A DNA stretch of 64,000 bases, taken from contig JAEMWC010000083.1 of NCBI GenBank assembly GCA_016490735.1, positions 1,552,501-1,616,500 on the forward strand, in the 5' to 3' direction. Below are positions 20,141 through 30,702 of this stretch, in pieces (position 1 is the stretch's first letter; each line of letters opens with the position of its first letter). The notes under the pieces are model-generated. The model did not search any database and was not told the origin of the DNA. It saw only the letters and a program-made list of their open reading frames with translations. The position numbers were made by a program, and so were the translations under genes. Source of the DNA: Pachyseris speciosa. Taxonomy: Eukaryota > Cnidaria > Anthozoa > Scleractinia > Pachyseridae.

Positions 20141-20350
20141 TTACTTAATTTTTCGAGGTCTGCCTCTCTTTCTTTTGATCTCACCCCCACTCTTTCTCTT
20201 TCTCAAAAGTTCTATTATTTTATCACCACCTTTTTTGCCAGCATGTTCACCAATTGTTTTTTCACCTGCTTTTTTTACAGCTGTTTTGGCAAGGTCAGTT
20301 AAGACACCTTCACCATAATGTTCATATTTTTTTAATTCAAACCTTTTCAT
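20141..20350 (-). CDS. Small basic protein with C-terminal AT-hook
   Basis: 69 residues, intact, start in TAGTATATG. Residues 14-45 form an alternating Lys/Glu/Gly helix (DLAKTAVKKAGEKTIGEHAG). The end carries a GRP AT-hook core (KRKRGRPRK). A plausible DNA-packing virion core protein by analogy with adenovirus core peptides. It lies between penton and major capsid genes. Confidence 0.65.
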   Translation of the reverse strand: MKRFELKKYEHYGEGVLTDLAKTAVKKAGEKTIGEHAGKKGGDKIIELLRKRKSGGEIKRKRGRPRKIK

Positions 20351-20363
20351 ATACTATTAGGTT

Positions 20364-21149
20364 TTATAATTCTTTCCCTCTCAAGAATAACTCAATATAC
20401 CAATCTATCCCATTTAAATCAACTGGAGCTCTAGAAGAGTCTGTGACATAAAAGCGTATTGAACTGATTGTATGTGTTGAGACTGGATTCCATGAAAGAA
20501 AAAGAGGTTTATAATTGAATGGTAAACTTCTGACTAGATCTGTGACTGGAATAACAGCAATAGTATTTGTGGAATTTCCATCAACGATGCTGTCCGTCAC
20601 CTTATCACAATTAATGTAGATTTCATCTACTCCACGTGTTATATCAGGTAAGTTTGTTCCATATTCAGTGGCTGAAATTATTTTTGAATCAAACCCGATA
20701 CGTTTTCTGAAATCAAAATTTCTCAGATCCACTCGATAGTTTTCATTCAGTTCAATCAAGATACGATATGTTGATAAAACGAAAAATATATTGATACCAT
20801 ACTTAAATTTTGATTCGTCTTTTTCAGATGGATTCAGTATATGTCCATTTTTTCTCAAGTACTCATGAATGTAGCTATTAATTTCATCATATGAGTACAT
20901 ACCATCAACGAATGTTATTGTTTCCCAGTTTGCACCTTTGTCATGGCTATATTTAATTTGATTATTCCCATAAGATTGTCTGATGTTATACCAGCTGTAT
21001 GTCATGTTAATAGACTTCACAGCCATTTCATATTTCATATCATTTGATAATACAAGAGGAGTATTGAATCTTTTTTCAAAATCATGACTCTTACTAACAC
21101 CAATTTTGTCTCTGTTTCTACTGTTGAATCGTAATGAAATTTCTGTCAT
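20364..21149 (-). CDS. Minor capsid (penton-like, single jelly-roll) protein
   Basis: 261 residues from ATG 21149-21147, which follows ATTGTAT and fits the shared start motif better than the upstream TTG. The chain is beta-rich. It starts TEISLRFNSRNRD and ends with a strand pair FYVTDSSRAPVDLNG and IDWYIELFLRG, an ending typical of Polinton penton homologues (a VTD...G-x-x-V/I-DLNG pattern). It forms the capsid vertices in related elements. No break is visible. It is followed by the AT-hook and major capsid genes. Confidence 0.8.
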   Translation of the reverse strand: MTEISLRFNSRNRDKIGVSKSHDFEKRFNTPLVLSNDMKYEMAVKSINMTYSWYNIRQSYGNNQIKYSHDKGANWETITFVDGMYSYDEINSYIHEYLRKNGHILNPSEKDESKFKYGINIFFVLSTYRILIELNENYRVDLRNFDFRKRIGFDSKIISATEYGTNLPDITRGVDEIYINCDKVTDSIVDGNSTNTIAVIPVTDLVRSLPFNYKPLFLSWNPVSTHTISSIRFYVTDSSRAPVDLNGIDWYIELFLRGKEL

Positions 21150-21155
21150 ATACAA

Positions 21156-21990
21156 TTACATTAGATATTTCATCATTATTTTATTGAGTTCATTGTTTGA
21201 AACAATACCCAGTTTGCTTAATGTATCAATATGTTTACAAACTCATTTCTCACACCCATGCTATTATTACCAGCAAAAATAGACCGACCAAGTAACTGCA
21301 GTCGTGAAAGCAAGTCACTGATATTATTATAATGGACAACACCTGCTCCATATTGCACTTTTCTCTTTCTAATACCTTGCCCTGTTTTGTATTTGTAAGC
21401 AGCTAATACATCTCCAATCGTATCTCTATATTTCTTCAAAGTTTGTAACTCTCGATTATAAGATTCCACTTCTTCGGGATTTTTGTATGTCTTTTTTTAA
21501 TTCCAATACTTTTAGCTGTATCTCCAGATCTTTTCTTTTCCTCGAGAAGTTTTTGTGGGCTGACTTGAGCCAAATCGCTTGGTTTCAAAAACTTATAATT
21601 TTTTAATATAATTCTGTCATCTTTATCGAAATAGTTATCGATCTTTAAAATGTCGGGTTCAATATCCACATCTTTTGGCGCTTCAATGGCTTTAGGAAGT
21701 TCCGAATCTAATATAATTGCTCTGAGATTAGATTCCATAACATCATCAAGTCCTTTTGTCAAAGCCAGTTGATTTTGTTTCAACTGTTCAATGACTTCAT
21801 CCTGTTTTTTGTCAACACTTGCTTTAACACTTTTCTGAACATCAATAGAAGGTTTCAATAATTCTGATGATTCATCATACATGTCTTGTTTTCTGTTTTC
21901 ATAAGTCTTGATAACATTACGAACTTCACTCGTCCTATTTCCAGCTTCAATTCCACTTTTAAGAAGCCTTTTCATACGTTCAATATCCAT
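21156..21990 (-). pseudogene. Hypothetical coiled-coil virion protein, frameshifted
   Basis: Starts at ATG 21990 (MDIERMKRLLKSG). Residues 45-95 form a charged coiled coil. A frame change near 21490 leads to the segment with SYNRELQTLKKYRD, and another near 21225 to a short end stopping at 21156, just in front of the penton start. I do not recognise a family. Position at the head of the leftward capsid block, 28 bp from the divergent ATPase gene, suggests a structural or scaffold role. Confidence 0.6.
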
Positions 21991-22018
21991 ACAAATACAT
22001 TTTATAAACTATTAACAT
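21991..22018. promoter_or_regulatory. Divergent intergenic promoter region
   Basis: Only 28 bp separate the leftward coiled-coil gene start from the rightward ATPase start. The interval is almost wholly A/T (ACAAATACATTTTATAAACT...). Both transcription directions of the Polinton begin here, so promoter elements must lie here or inside the coding starts. Confidence 0.5.
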
Positions 22019-22660
22019 ATGGAAATTCCAAATTATGATATAATCCAGAATTCAAACAAGTCTTTCAGACAGTCGTATCCATATATGCCAAAAGATACAT
22101 TCAGGATGTTATTGGCGGGTAATTCTGGATCTGGAAAGACAACATTATTCCTTCATTTGATTATGGAACCATTGGTGTATTACGATCAAATACATCTGTA
22201 CGCCAAAAATTTGGATCAAGACAAATATCAATATTTACAGCAAGTGATGGATGGAATAAGCAAACAAGTTGGTTACCCCGTTTTAATTTGCAGTCAAGAT
22301 GAAATTTTACCTGTTGAACAAATTCATAACACAGAATTACAGCGACTGGTTGTGTTTGATGATTTCGTGACGGATAAAAAACAAGATCAAATCATCAGCT
22401 ATTTCATTCAAGGTCGTCACAAAAATTGTTCAGTACTGTACCTAACACAGTCATTCTATGGATGCCCAAAATCTGTTAGGCTTAATTGTAGCCATTTCTG
22501 CCTTTATGATTTTCCATCCACAAGAGAGAGAAATATTATATCACAAGAGCTTGGAATCGACAAGCAAAAGTATATTGAAGCAACTAAGAAACCATATTCT
22601 TTCTGTTATGTTGATAAACCATTGAAAACAGTTAAGAGAAACTTTTATGGAGTTATCTAA
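22019..22660 (+). CDS. FtsK/HerA-type genome packaging ATPase (A32-like)
   Basis: 213 residues, intact. Walker A is GNSGSGKTT (Gly34-Thr42) and Walker B is LVVFDDFV (Asp114-Asp115). A LTQSFYGC sensor-like segment follows. Length and motifs match the A32-like ATPases of Polintons and virophages, which pump DNA into the capsid. It heads the rightward gene block. Confidence 0.92.
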   Translation: MEIPNYDIIQNSNKSFRQSYPYMPKDTFRMLLAGNSGSGKTTLFLHLIMEPLVYYDQIHLYAKNLDQDKYQYLQQVMDGISKQVGYPVLICSQDEILPVEQIHNTELQRLVVFDDFVTDKKQDQIISYFIQGRHKNCSVLYLTQSFYGCPKSVRLNCSHFCLYDFPSTRERNIISQELGIDKQKYIEATKKPYSFCYVDKPLKTVKRNFYGVI

Positions 22661-22671
22661 TCTAATATTAT

Positions 22672-25600
22672 ATGGGTATTTTTAACTTTTTACCAAATCA
22701 AGATGATTCAGGAACAGGAACTGGTGAAAAAGGTGAAAGAGGTCCAATTGGTCCAAAAGGTGATAGAGGTCCAGCTGGTCCAAAAGGTGATAAAGGTGAT
22801 AAAGGTTCAGTTGGTCCAAAAGGTAATAAAGGTGATAAAGGTTCAGTTGGTCCAAAAGGTGATACAGGTTCAGTAGGTCCAAAAGGTGATAGAGGTTTGG
22901 CTGGTCCTGTTGGTCCAAAAGGTGAAGCGGGTGCTGTTGGTCCTAAAGGTGAAGATGGTGTAAAAGGTGATATTGGTCCTACTGGCCCTGCTGGTCCTAA
23001 AGGTGATATTGGTCCTACTGGTCGAATTGGTCTTTCTGGTCCTAGTGGTAGAAGAGGTTTAACTGGCCCAAAAGGTGATAAAGGTGATATTGGTCAAATT
23101 GGTCCAAAAGGTGATTAAGGTGATGATGGAAATGGATTTAGATTAACACAAGATGGTAATTATGATATCGAAAACAAACGTCTTACAAACGTTGGCTCGC
23201 CAATAAATAATAGCGATTCCACAAATTTAAGATATGTTAATGATGCTGTTTTGTCAATTGAAGGAACCCGGGAAAATCCATTTAAATTTCTTCTCGAAGA
23301 CATATCAAAAACAACTGTAACACAAAATGCGAATAATCTTCAATTAGAAGACTTCAAAGTCCATACAAGATTAATAAAAAATCATTGTCTTTTAGAATTC
23401 CAAATGAAAGTATGATATCTGTTTTTATGTTAAATGTATCACAATTGGAAGTTTCAAATTATACTTTTGTTGTTGAATTTTATACAGAAAATTATCCAGA
23501 GCAGGCAATAGTTAATATTCAAATGGAGACACAAAATATGCATATAAGAAAAAGTCCAATACAAAGAGCATTTCCAAAGACACATATTGTTGATGGTTAT
23601 CTTAAGAAAATATTCTTCATCGAAAAAACAATTCAAGGAACATCAACAATTGAATTAACAGTTATTACACCAAATATATTAAAAAATGTCAAACATCACA
23701 TTATAGTTTATGGTATTTATGGATTTTCCAATATCATTTTATCACATATTCATGACCCAGTTTATGAAATTGAAAATGGTAATGTTGCCTTTGGTGGTAA
23801 TATTGACATGAAATTAAACAAAATCATCAACCTGTAGGATAACCCCTCAAACCCACAAGACGCTGTAAACAAAAAGTATCTTGATGGTGAAATTGCTAAT
23901 TTTAACACATCAGACTTTGTTAAAAAAGATGGAACTGTTGCAATGACTGGAGATTTGGACATGGGACGTAATATTGTCAAAAACATGAAATATCCCGTTG
24001 ATATATTAGACGCCACAAACAAAAGCTACGTTGACTCTCAAATTGCAAGCTGTCTAAAACGGGATGGAACCAACCCAGCTGAGGGTGATCTAAACATGGC
24101 CGGGTATGCAATTGAGGATTTGAAAGACGTTGATAACAGCACGCCGGCTGAAAATGCCGTCAACAAAAAATATGTGGACCAGGGGTTGCAAACCAAACTT
24201 GATGCAATCGCACAGAGAAACTTGAGCATGAACAACAATGCCATTACTGATCTTGCTCCACCCGTAAATTTAGACGACGCAGTGACGAAAAGATATACTG
24301 ACGAATATTTTCTCCGACGAGACGGTTCGACTGCGATGTATGGAAATTTGTCAATGAGTGGAAATAAAGTGACGAATTTAGCGGACGTGGTGAATGAAAC
24401 TGATGCAGTGAACTTTAGAGTTTTAAATCGAGCTTCACAAACCATCAGAGCAAACACTTTATTATTGAATGGAACAAATGCGATGGCAGCAGACTTAAAA
24501 CTTGGAGGGCATAAAATCATTAACTTAAAAGAAGGAACAAATAAAACCGATGCCGTAAATTTAGATCAATTAGAAAAAAGTCATATTTCATCTGCTTCTC
24601 ATCCAAAGAATGCTTTCAAATATTTGATGAATGATATCGATGAAGTCAGTACTGAATATGGCTTGACAGTTAATGGATATATTAATTTACCTCGTTCACC
24701 ACATGTGATTTCAAAAAAGGTCATTGATATAGACTTGAATAAAGAAGCTAATCATATTTACAGAGCTAGAATTGGTTTTAATATGTACACAATAAAAGAT
24801 GGAAAATACACTTTCATTCTTGAATGGCTATTTCCTGATTATGAAGGAATGAATTTTAGTAGTGTAACATTCAGTGCAACTGGTGGAATTACAATTCATA
24901 GAACTGTAGGGAGAAAATTTGACAACAGAAATGAAGATCATTCGAGATATTTATTATGGATTGAAAAACCTTCAGTAAGTTCACCACCTGAATATTTATA
25001 TTGTACAATACATATTGATGCTAACCCAACTTATCCAAATAAGTACAAAGTTCATTGTGTTGCATATGGTATTGATGGTGAAGCAGCAGACGTTCCATCA
25101 AGTGTTTACGACTTCACAGAAGCTTATAAAATCGTGAATGAAAAAATACAATTACAAACTGATTTAGATTTGAATGGACATGCTTTGATAAACGAACCAA
25201 GAAACTTATTTGACGGTCAAAATGGTGAATTAACGATGCTAAATAATATTAATTTGAACAGCTATTTAATAAAAGAGGCTAAACTTGGTGGTTATTTAAA
25301 TCTAAATGGCCATAGAATTCATAACGGTGGTTTGAATCTATTTCGTTCAAGCGTTACAGGTGTGATTATGGAAACAGCTTTCGATTTGGGTGGATTTGCT
25401 CTTTACAGGCCGAAATTAGGAGGTGATCTAAATTTGAATGGGAATGGAATAATTGGTCAAATACAATATTTAAATTGCTCTGTTGAAGCCAGTACTGGAC
25501 ATAATAAAAATACTTTAAAGCCTGTATTGATAAATGGCTCCGAACATTTAGTTATTCATAACAATAACTTTTATATTAAGAAAATGTATATCATACAGGG

Positions 25601-25825
25601 AACAAAACCCGGAATATTATACTTTAAGAAAGAGAATGATGGTGCTGGGGGTCATTTCTATTTCCAACAACTATTTTCGAATATAGAATTCCTTCTACGA
25701 GTAGAAACATAAGAACAGTTACAGTCAATAAATCATTATCGAGAGGCTATTTAATAATTAAATATTCACATCCCAATAATGGAGCATTTCACATCACATT
25801 CACACTTGAAGTGATCATGAATTAA
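22672..25825 (+). pseudogene. Giant fibre gene: collagen-like stalk plus phage-tail-fibre-like repeats
   Basis: ATG 22672 follows CTAATATTAT. Residues 18-148 are an uninterrupted Gly-X-Y tract of about 43 triplets (GPKGDKGDKGSVGPKG style). After an in-frame TAA (23116-23118) come a FRLTQDGNYDIENKRLTNV module and a beta-rich domain. The frame changes near 23380, and a TAG occurs at 23835-23837. From about 23780 there are at least six units of roughly 35 residues (GDLDMG...V...DATNKSYVD; GDLNMAGYAI...AVNKKYVD; GNLSMSGNKVTNL), then a globular domain, further DLNLNG units and a tip. A frameshift near 25690 precedes the natural stop at 25823-25825. It probably forms a host-attachment fibre. Confidence 0.8.
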
Positions 25826-26227
25826 TCTAAATTAATATTATATGGGTGTATTCAACCACACAATAGAACATATAAATGTGAAAAGTAAAGATGGAACTGG
25901 ATTTAAATTAACAAACGATGGGAACTATGATCTTGAAAACAAACGTTTGACAAATGTACGACCCGGCGATGATGTTAATCATGTCGTTATTAAATCACAA
26001 GTTTCTGATATTGTCAGAGATAGTTTTTTAGATTTATGGGTTTCTGAATATATTAGATTATACTCAAAATGTGTTTATCAAATCGACAGAGCGAATAATA
26101 ATTTTGTAGATATGAATGCAGACAGAAAAGTTGAAACATTATATGATCTCTCAAATGAAGAAAATAATGCAACTCAATCAACTTTAAATTTAAGACCCAC
26201 TGTTTGTACCAAGGCTGAGAAACATAA

Positions 26228-26417
26228 TGAAACGAACGGTGCAGTAAACGGACAACTCACATCGTAACAAGCAGCAACCAAAAGCTAACCCTTTAATGCA
26301 ATAGTTGACTAACCTTTATACACACGATCATAATTATTCTAACACAGAGGTGAGACATACCACGAATAGTCAAAGCCTAATGACGGTATTTGACAACATG
26401 CACGAGTATTCGTCACA
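26228..26417 (-). repeat. 3' LTR of the retrotransposon
   Basis: 190 bp, identical to the other LTR except for one G/A difference near the edge. The purine tract on the minus strand directly precedes it (26418-26430). Confidence 0.93.
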
Positions 26418-26534
26418 TCTTCCCTCTTAGAAAAGAAAACTAACTAACAGTCTCCAAAAACAAAAACGTCAACAAGTAATCGCAAAATCTGGCTGGTGGT
26501 CTTGTGACGTCAAGCACACAATCTGGCTGGGCTG

Positions 26535-29500
26535 TCACGTCAGCACATAGTCGTGAAATCTTGCTGGGGGTCTTCTAAATCTCTCCGATCTTCGAAGGTC
26601 GGTCGGCGGCACATCGGGCTGGAAAGATGGCGGCTCAGCAGACGGCACAGGAGTGGTCGGAACGTGCACTGTCGTGAGTCTAGGCGATACTGTTCCAGGA
26701 CTACTGGGCAGCGGTGTTTCATCTGGAACGGCGGTCTGGCTAGCAGCAGGAGTCTCGGTGGTTTTAATGATGTCACGCCGATTCCTCCGATAAACAGTAC
26801 TTCCAGACTTGACAAGGAAACTACGAGGACCCGCCGAATCCACACAGGTAGCTGGTGTCCAAACCTTTTGCCCAGGAAGCCTCATTCGCACTATTTCTCC
26901 AGGAGTAACATTAGGAAGTGGCTTTGCGTGTCGATCGTAGTAATACTTCTGACGACGTTTCCTATCAGACATAGCACGTACATCATCACGCAGTGAATAA
27001 CCGGGCCTGAGAAGAGACTCTGACATAGGCAACAACGTACGACAGCGACGACCCATCAACCGTTGGGCAGGGCTGGTAGCCATTCCCTCCGTTGGAGTGT
27101 TACGCCAATCCAATAAGGCTTGAAATTCGGAAACACCCGATTCCTTGCATTTCTCAAAAAGACGTTTGACAGTCTTTACAGCATTTTCCGCTTTGCCATT
27201 CGATTGAGGATATCTAGGCGAGGTGGTGATGTGATTAAAAGACCAGTTCTTCGTGAATGCTTGGAACTCCTTAGACGCAAACTGCGGACCATTGTCAGTA
27301 ACTAGAGTCTCCGGCACCCCAAAACGTGCAAAAATGGTCTTCAACTCGCGTACCACGGCTGATGTTGTGATAGCTTGCAAACGGGAAACCTCGATGAAAT
27401 TGCTGAAATAATCGGATACAACCAGAAGGGTGCGTCCATTTGACTCGCACAAATCAGCAGCTAATTTAGCCCAGGGTCGCGAAATTACTTCGTGTTGAAG
27501 GAGTGGTTCCTTAGTCTGAGACGTGCGATAGGCCAGACACACGTCACACTTCGAGACATAATCTTTGACATCTGATGCAATTCTTGGCCAGAACAGGCAC
27601 TCTCGAACTCTTCTCAAACAACCTTCTATTCCTATGTGTGTAGAATGTGCAACAGACATCAGTTCCTTGCGCATACAAGTGGGAACAACCAAACGAGCAC
27701 CCTTGAAAACCAGTACATCTTGTACTACCAACTCGTCACGCAAGTCAAAGTAGGGCCGTAAACACTCAGAAACATCTGACTTTCTTTCTGGCCAGCCATT
27801 TTGAATGACATCACGAAGCTGTTTTAAAATTGGGTCGTTAGCAGAAGCATGGGTGACCTGTTGCCAACGGGCGTCACTCACTGGCAAGTTAGCTCTGTGG
27901 TCAACTTCTTCCAATTCCCGGACAAAAACAGAGGCATTAACTTCAGGCAAATGAGCTCGGCTCAACGTATCAGCAATCAGCATCTTCTCTCCTCTAAGGT
28001 AAGTAACATCCAAATCGTACTTTTGCAACCTCAAGAGCATTCTCTGGAGACGCTTTGGTGCTACACACAGTTCTTTCCGAAAAATGGACTCAAGGGGCTT
28101 GTGGTCTGTTTGAACTCTAACAGAATCACGGCCATAAATGTAAGCATCAAATTTCTCACAGGCAAAAACGATCGCCAAAAGTTCCTTCTCAATCTGTGCA
28201 TAGTTTTCTTCCGAAGGGGTTAAGGCTCGCGAAGCATACGCCACAGGCTGCCCACCTTGTAGTAACACAGCACCAAGACCATGCTGTGACGCATCACATT
28301 GGATCGTAACCTTCTCTTGCAGGTTGTAATAACGGAGTATCGGTGACACAGACACAGCTTCTTTGAGTTGCTCAAAAGCTCTCTCTTGGGGCTCGTCCCA
28401 GTGCCACTCCACGTCTTGGCGGGTGAGGTCTCTGAGAGGCTTGGTGATATCTGACAATCGGCGCAGAAATTTGCTGAGGTACTGGACCATTCCCAGGATA
28501 CGCTGCACACCAGCAACATTATCAGGTCGGGGCATTTCACGTATGGCTCGAACTTTTACTGGATCTGCTCGAAGCCCTTCACTGGTTGCCACATGACCGA
28601 TAAACGGAACTTCTCTCAGCCTGAGCTGCAACTTGTCACCGTTTAAATGAATTCCACGCTCTTCACATCTCTGAAGGAACGCTAAAAGGCTCTTGTCGTG
28701 ATCAATTGAAGCTTCTTGCATTGAATCTCCATAGCCAACAACAACAAAGTCATCTGCTACGACTTCAACTCCATTCAGTCCCTCGACCAATTCGTGCATC
28801 TTGCGTTGAAAAATTTCAGGCGCGGACTTAATTCCAAAGGGCATTCTTTTCCACCGATAACGACCAAACGGCGTGTTAAAAGTAGTTAGGAACGATGACT
28901 GCTCGTCAAGAACAACGTGCCAGAACCCACAGGCAACATCAAGCACAGTAAACAGTTTGGCACCATGGAGTCTAGAAGCAACTTCTTCGATGGTAGGCAA
29001 AGGATAATTCTCTCGTTGCAGAGCACGATTGAGATCCTTAGGGTCCAAACAAATGCGCAGGGCACCATTTGGCTTTGGCACAACTACCATTGAACTAATC
29101 CAAGGTGTGGGCGTTGTCACACGAGCTACAATTTCTCGGCTCTCCAAATCTTCTAAAGCCTCACGTAGACGTTCACGGATAGCAACTGGTACTCTGCGAG
29201 GAGGGTGTTGAACTGGCTTCACGGTTTCATCCAGCTCCATGTGATATTCACCAGGAAGTTTACCAACTCCATTACCGAAAACACGAGGAAATTTCTTGAC
29301 CAACTGGCCAGCGGACAAAGCAGGCTCGGCAGCGGACAAAACAGGCACATCATGCGCATACACGTCACCATCAGAGGTCTGGGGATGATTCAGCTGATCA
29401 TTGTCCAAGTACTTGATGATTTTCATTCCAAGACAGGCTTTCCTTCCAAGTACAGGCCTGACTCTCTTGCTGTCCACCAGATTGCAGTCAAGAAGACATC

Positions 29501-30053
29501 TGAAATCTCCACGCCAAACTCTCAAACGAACTCTACCAAGGATAGGAATCGATGATCCACCATACGAAATAATCGCCGTGCTTACAGGGGTGACGTTAAA
29601 TAAATTAAAGTCTCTTGTCGCTTTCTTATATAAATGCAAAGGGACCACGTTACATTGCGCTCCAGTGTCCGGCTGAAAGCGAAGGTAATTTCCTGACTCC
29701 AATTTTAATGTCACAAGTTGCGAATCATCCAAGGGAACCGCTGAAATCTCCTGTACGCCAAAAACTTCGTCTGAAAAATCGTCCTCCACATAATGGACAC
29801 GACTGCCTCGCTGCGACGGTTTAGGCACTAATCCGAAACACACGTTCGCGAAATGGTTTTGCTTGTTACACTTTTTACACCTTTTCCCAAATGCTGGACA
29901 GTTTTCACGCTTTGACACATCATGCATACGCCCGCAGAAATCACACGTTTTCACTCGGGAGTCAGCGCCTCTGGGGAATCGACCACGCCACTTTTTCCCT
30001 CCTTTAGGCTTCTTAGAAAAGGCATTTACATCGCTCGGATCTGGCACCTCCAA
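26535..30053 (-). CDS. pol: Retrotransposon Pol polyprotein (zinc knuckles, protease, RT, RNase H, integrase)
   Basis: 1,172 residues, uninterrupted. In order: two zinc knuckles (CDFCGRMH...C and CKKCNKQNHFANVC, residues about 37-72); aspartic protease FQPDTGAQCNVVP (about 130); reverse transcriptase with LDVACGFWHVVL, MPFGIKSAPEIFQ and VADDFVVV (VADD replaces YADD); RNase H with CDASQHGLGAVL and TDHKPLE; integrase HHCC start (HIGIEGC...CDVCLAY), DDE core (ADLCE, VTDNGPQF, NGKAENAV) and a basic tail. The frame opens after a TGA at about 30062 and has no ATG near, overlapping gag by about 45 nt in the +1 frame, so it is probably made by frameshifting. Confidence 0.95.
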   Translation of the reverse strand: MEVPDPSDVNAFSKKPKGGKKWRGRFPRGADSRVKTCDFCGRMHDVSKRENCPAFGKRCKKCNKQNHFANVCFGLVPKPSQRGSRVHYVEDDFSDEVFGVQEISAVPLDDSQLVTLKLESGNYLRFQPDTGAQCNVVPLHLYKKATRDFNLFNVTPVSTAIISYGGSSIPILGRVRLRVWRGDFRCLLDCNLVDSKRVRPVLGRKACLGMKIIKYLDNDQLNHPQTSDGDVYAHDVPVLSAAEPALSAGQLVKKFPRVFGNGVGKLPGEYHMELDETVKPVQHPPRRVPVAIRERLREALEDLESREIVARVTTPTPWISSMVVVPKPNGALRICLDPKDLNRALQRENYPLPTIEEVASRLHGAKLFTVLDVACGFWHVVLDEQSSFLTTFNTPFGRYRWKRMPFGIKSAPEIFQRKMHELVEGLNGVEVVADDFVVVGYGDSMQEASIDHDKSLLAFLQRCEERGIHLNGDKLQLRLREVPFIGHVATSEGLRADPVKVRAIREMPRPDNVAGVQRILGMVQYLSKFLRRLSDITKPLRDLTRQDVEWHWDEPQERAFEQLKEAVSVSPILRYYNLQEKVTIQCDASQHGLGAVLLQGGQPVAYASRALTPSEENYAQIEKELLAIVFACEKFDAYIYGRDSVRVQTDHKPLESIFRKELCVAPKRLQRMLLRLQKYDLDVTYLRGEKMLIADTLSRAHLPEVNASVFVRELEEVDHRANLPVSDARWQQVTHASANDPILKQLRDVIQNGWPERKSDVSECLRPYFDLRDELVVQDVLVFKGARLVVPTCMRKELMSVAHSTHIGIEGCLRRVRECLFWPRIASDVKDYVSKCDVCLAYRTSQTKEPLLQHEVISRPWAKLAADLCESNGRTLLVVSDYFSNFIEVSRLQAITTSAVVRELKTIFARFGVPETLVTDNGPQFASKEFQAFTKNWSFNHITTSPRYPQSNGKAENAVKTVKRLFEKCKESGVSEFQALLDWRNTPTEGMATSPAQRLMGRRCRTLLPMSESLLRPGYSLRDDVRAMSDRKRRQKYYYDRHAKPLPNVTPGEIVRMRLPGQKVWTPATCVDSAGPRSFLVKSGSTVYRRNRRDIIKTTETPAASQTAVPDETPLPSSPGTVSPRLTTVHVPTTPVPSAEPPSFQPDVPPTDLRRSERFRRPPARFHDYVLT

Positions 30054-30660
30054 CGACTTTCATCTGTTGAATCATTGTCTCGGGCGCCCGACAAATTTCA
30101 TCAGTTTTCTGCAGTGACAAGTTCTTTTCGCGAAGCAATCTCTCTCGTACCTTTGAATCCTGAATCCCGAAAACAAGCTTGTCCCGTAAAATTTGGTCCG
30201 CCGTAATGGTTTCAAATTCACATCGATCAGCCAATTGTCGTAAGGCTGTCCGATAATGGTCATACGATTCTCCCGCTTCTTGCAATCTAGAGTAAAACTT
30301 GTATCTTTCAAAAGGAACATTCTTCAGTGGCTGGCAATAAGCAGCAAAACTCTCTAACACCGGCTGTATTCTGTCACGGTTATCATCGGCAAACGTAAAC
30401 GTCGAGAAAACTTTTCTAGCTTCGGCTCCGATCACCGTCAACAACGTCGCAATTTGTACGGTCTCGGGTTCCTGATGCAACTTCATAGCTACCGAATAAT
30501 TTCTCCATGCTTGCTCAAATTCCTTCCACTTTTCTGCCGCGTTTGAATTATGGATATCAAGCGGTGCTGGCGGTGGTAAGGCAAATAAAGCTGCACTTCT
30601 CGCGCTCGAAATATCCGAAGACGAACTCGAAGACTGCTCAGCTCCTCCGCCTCCCGGCAT
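30013..30660 (-). CDS. gag: Retrotransposon Gag
   Basis: 215 residues from ATG 30660-30658. A Gly/Ser-rich start is followed by a helical capsid-like domain with FEQAWRNYSVAM, ARKVFSTFTF, FERYKFYSRLQEAGESYDHY and LRDKLVFGIQDSKVRERLL, the retrotransposon gag pattern. It has no zinc knuckle of its own; the knuckles lie at the beginning of the Pol frame, so full nucleocapsid function needs the frameshift product. Confidence 0.9.
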   Translation of the reverse strand: MPGGGGAEQSSSSSSDISSARSAALFALPPPAPLDIHNSNAAEKWKEFEQAWRNYSVAMKLHQEPETVQIATLLTVIGAEARKVFSTFTFADDNRDRIQPVLESFAAYCQPLKNVPFERYKFYSRLQEAGESYDHYRTALRQLADRCEFETITADQILRDKLVFGIQDSKVRERLLREKNLSLQKTDEICRAPETMIQQMKVVGGARSERCKCLF

Positions 30661-30702
30661 TTCAGCAAAAAACAATTACGTAGGTTCGGTAACATGACAC
30701 CA

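Noticed and set aside
22682..22918. Leu/Asp/Gln-rich minus-strand frame opposite the collagen tract
   Set aside because: It is the regular mirror of the Gly-X-Y codons, not a gene.
24038..24520. 160-codon minus-strand frame opposite the fibre repeats
   Set aside because: It lies exactly opposite the repeat-coding stretch and has no domain; fibre codon use explains it.
26553..30206. Many plus-strand frames across the retrotransposon
   Set aside because: All are shadows of the intact minus-strand gag and pol.
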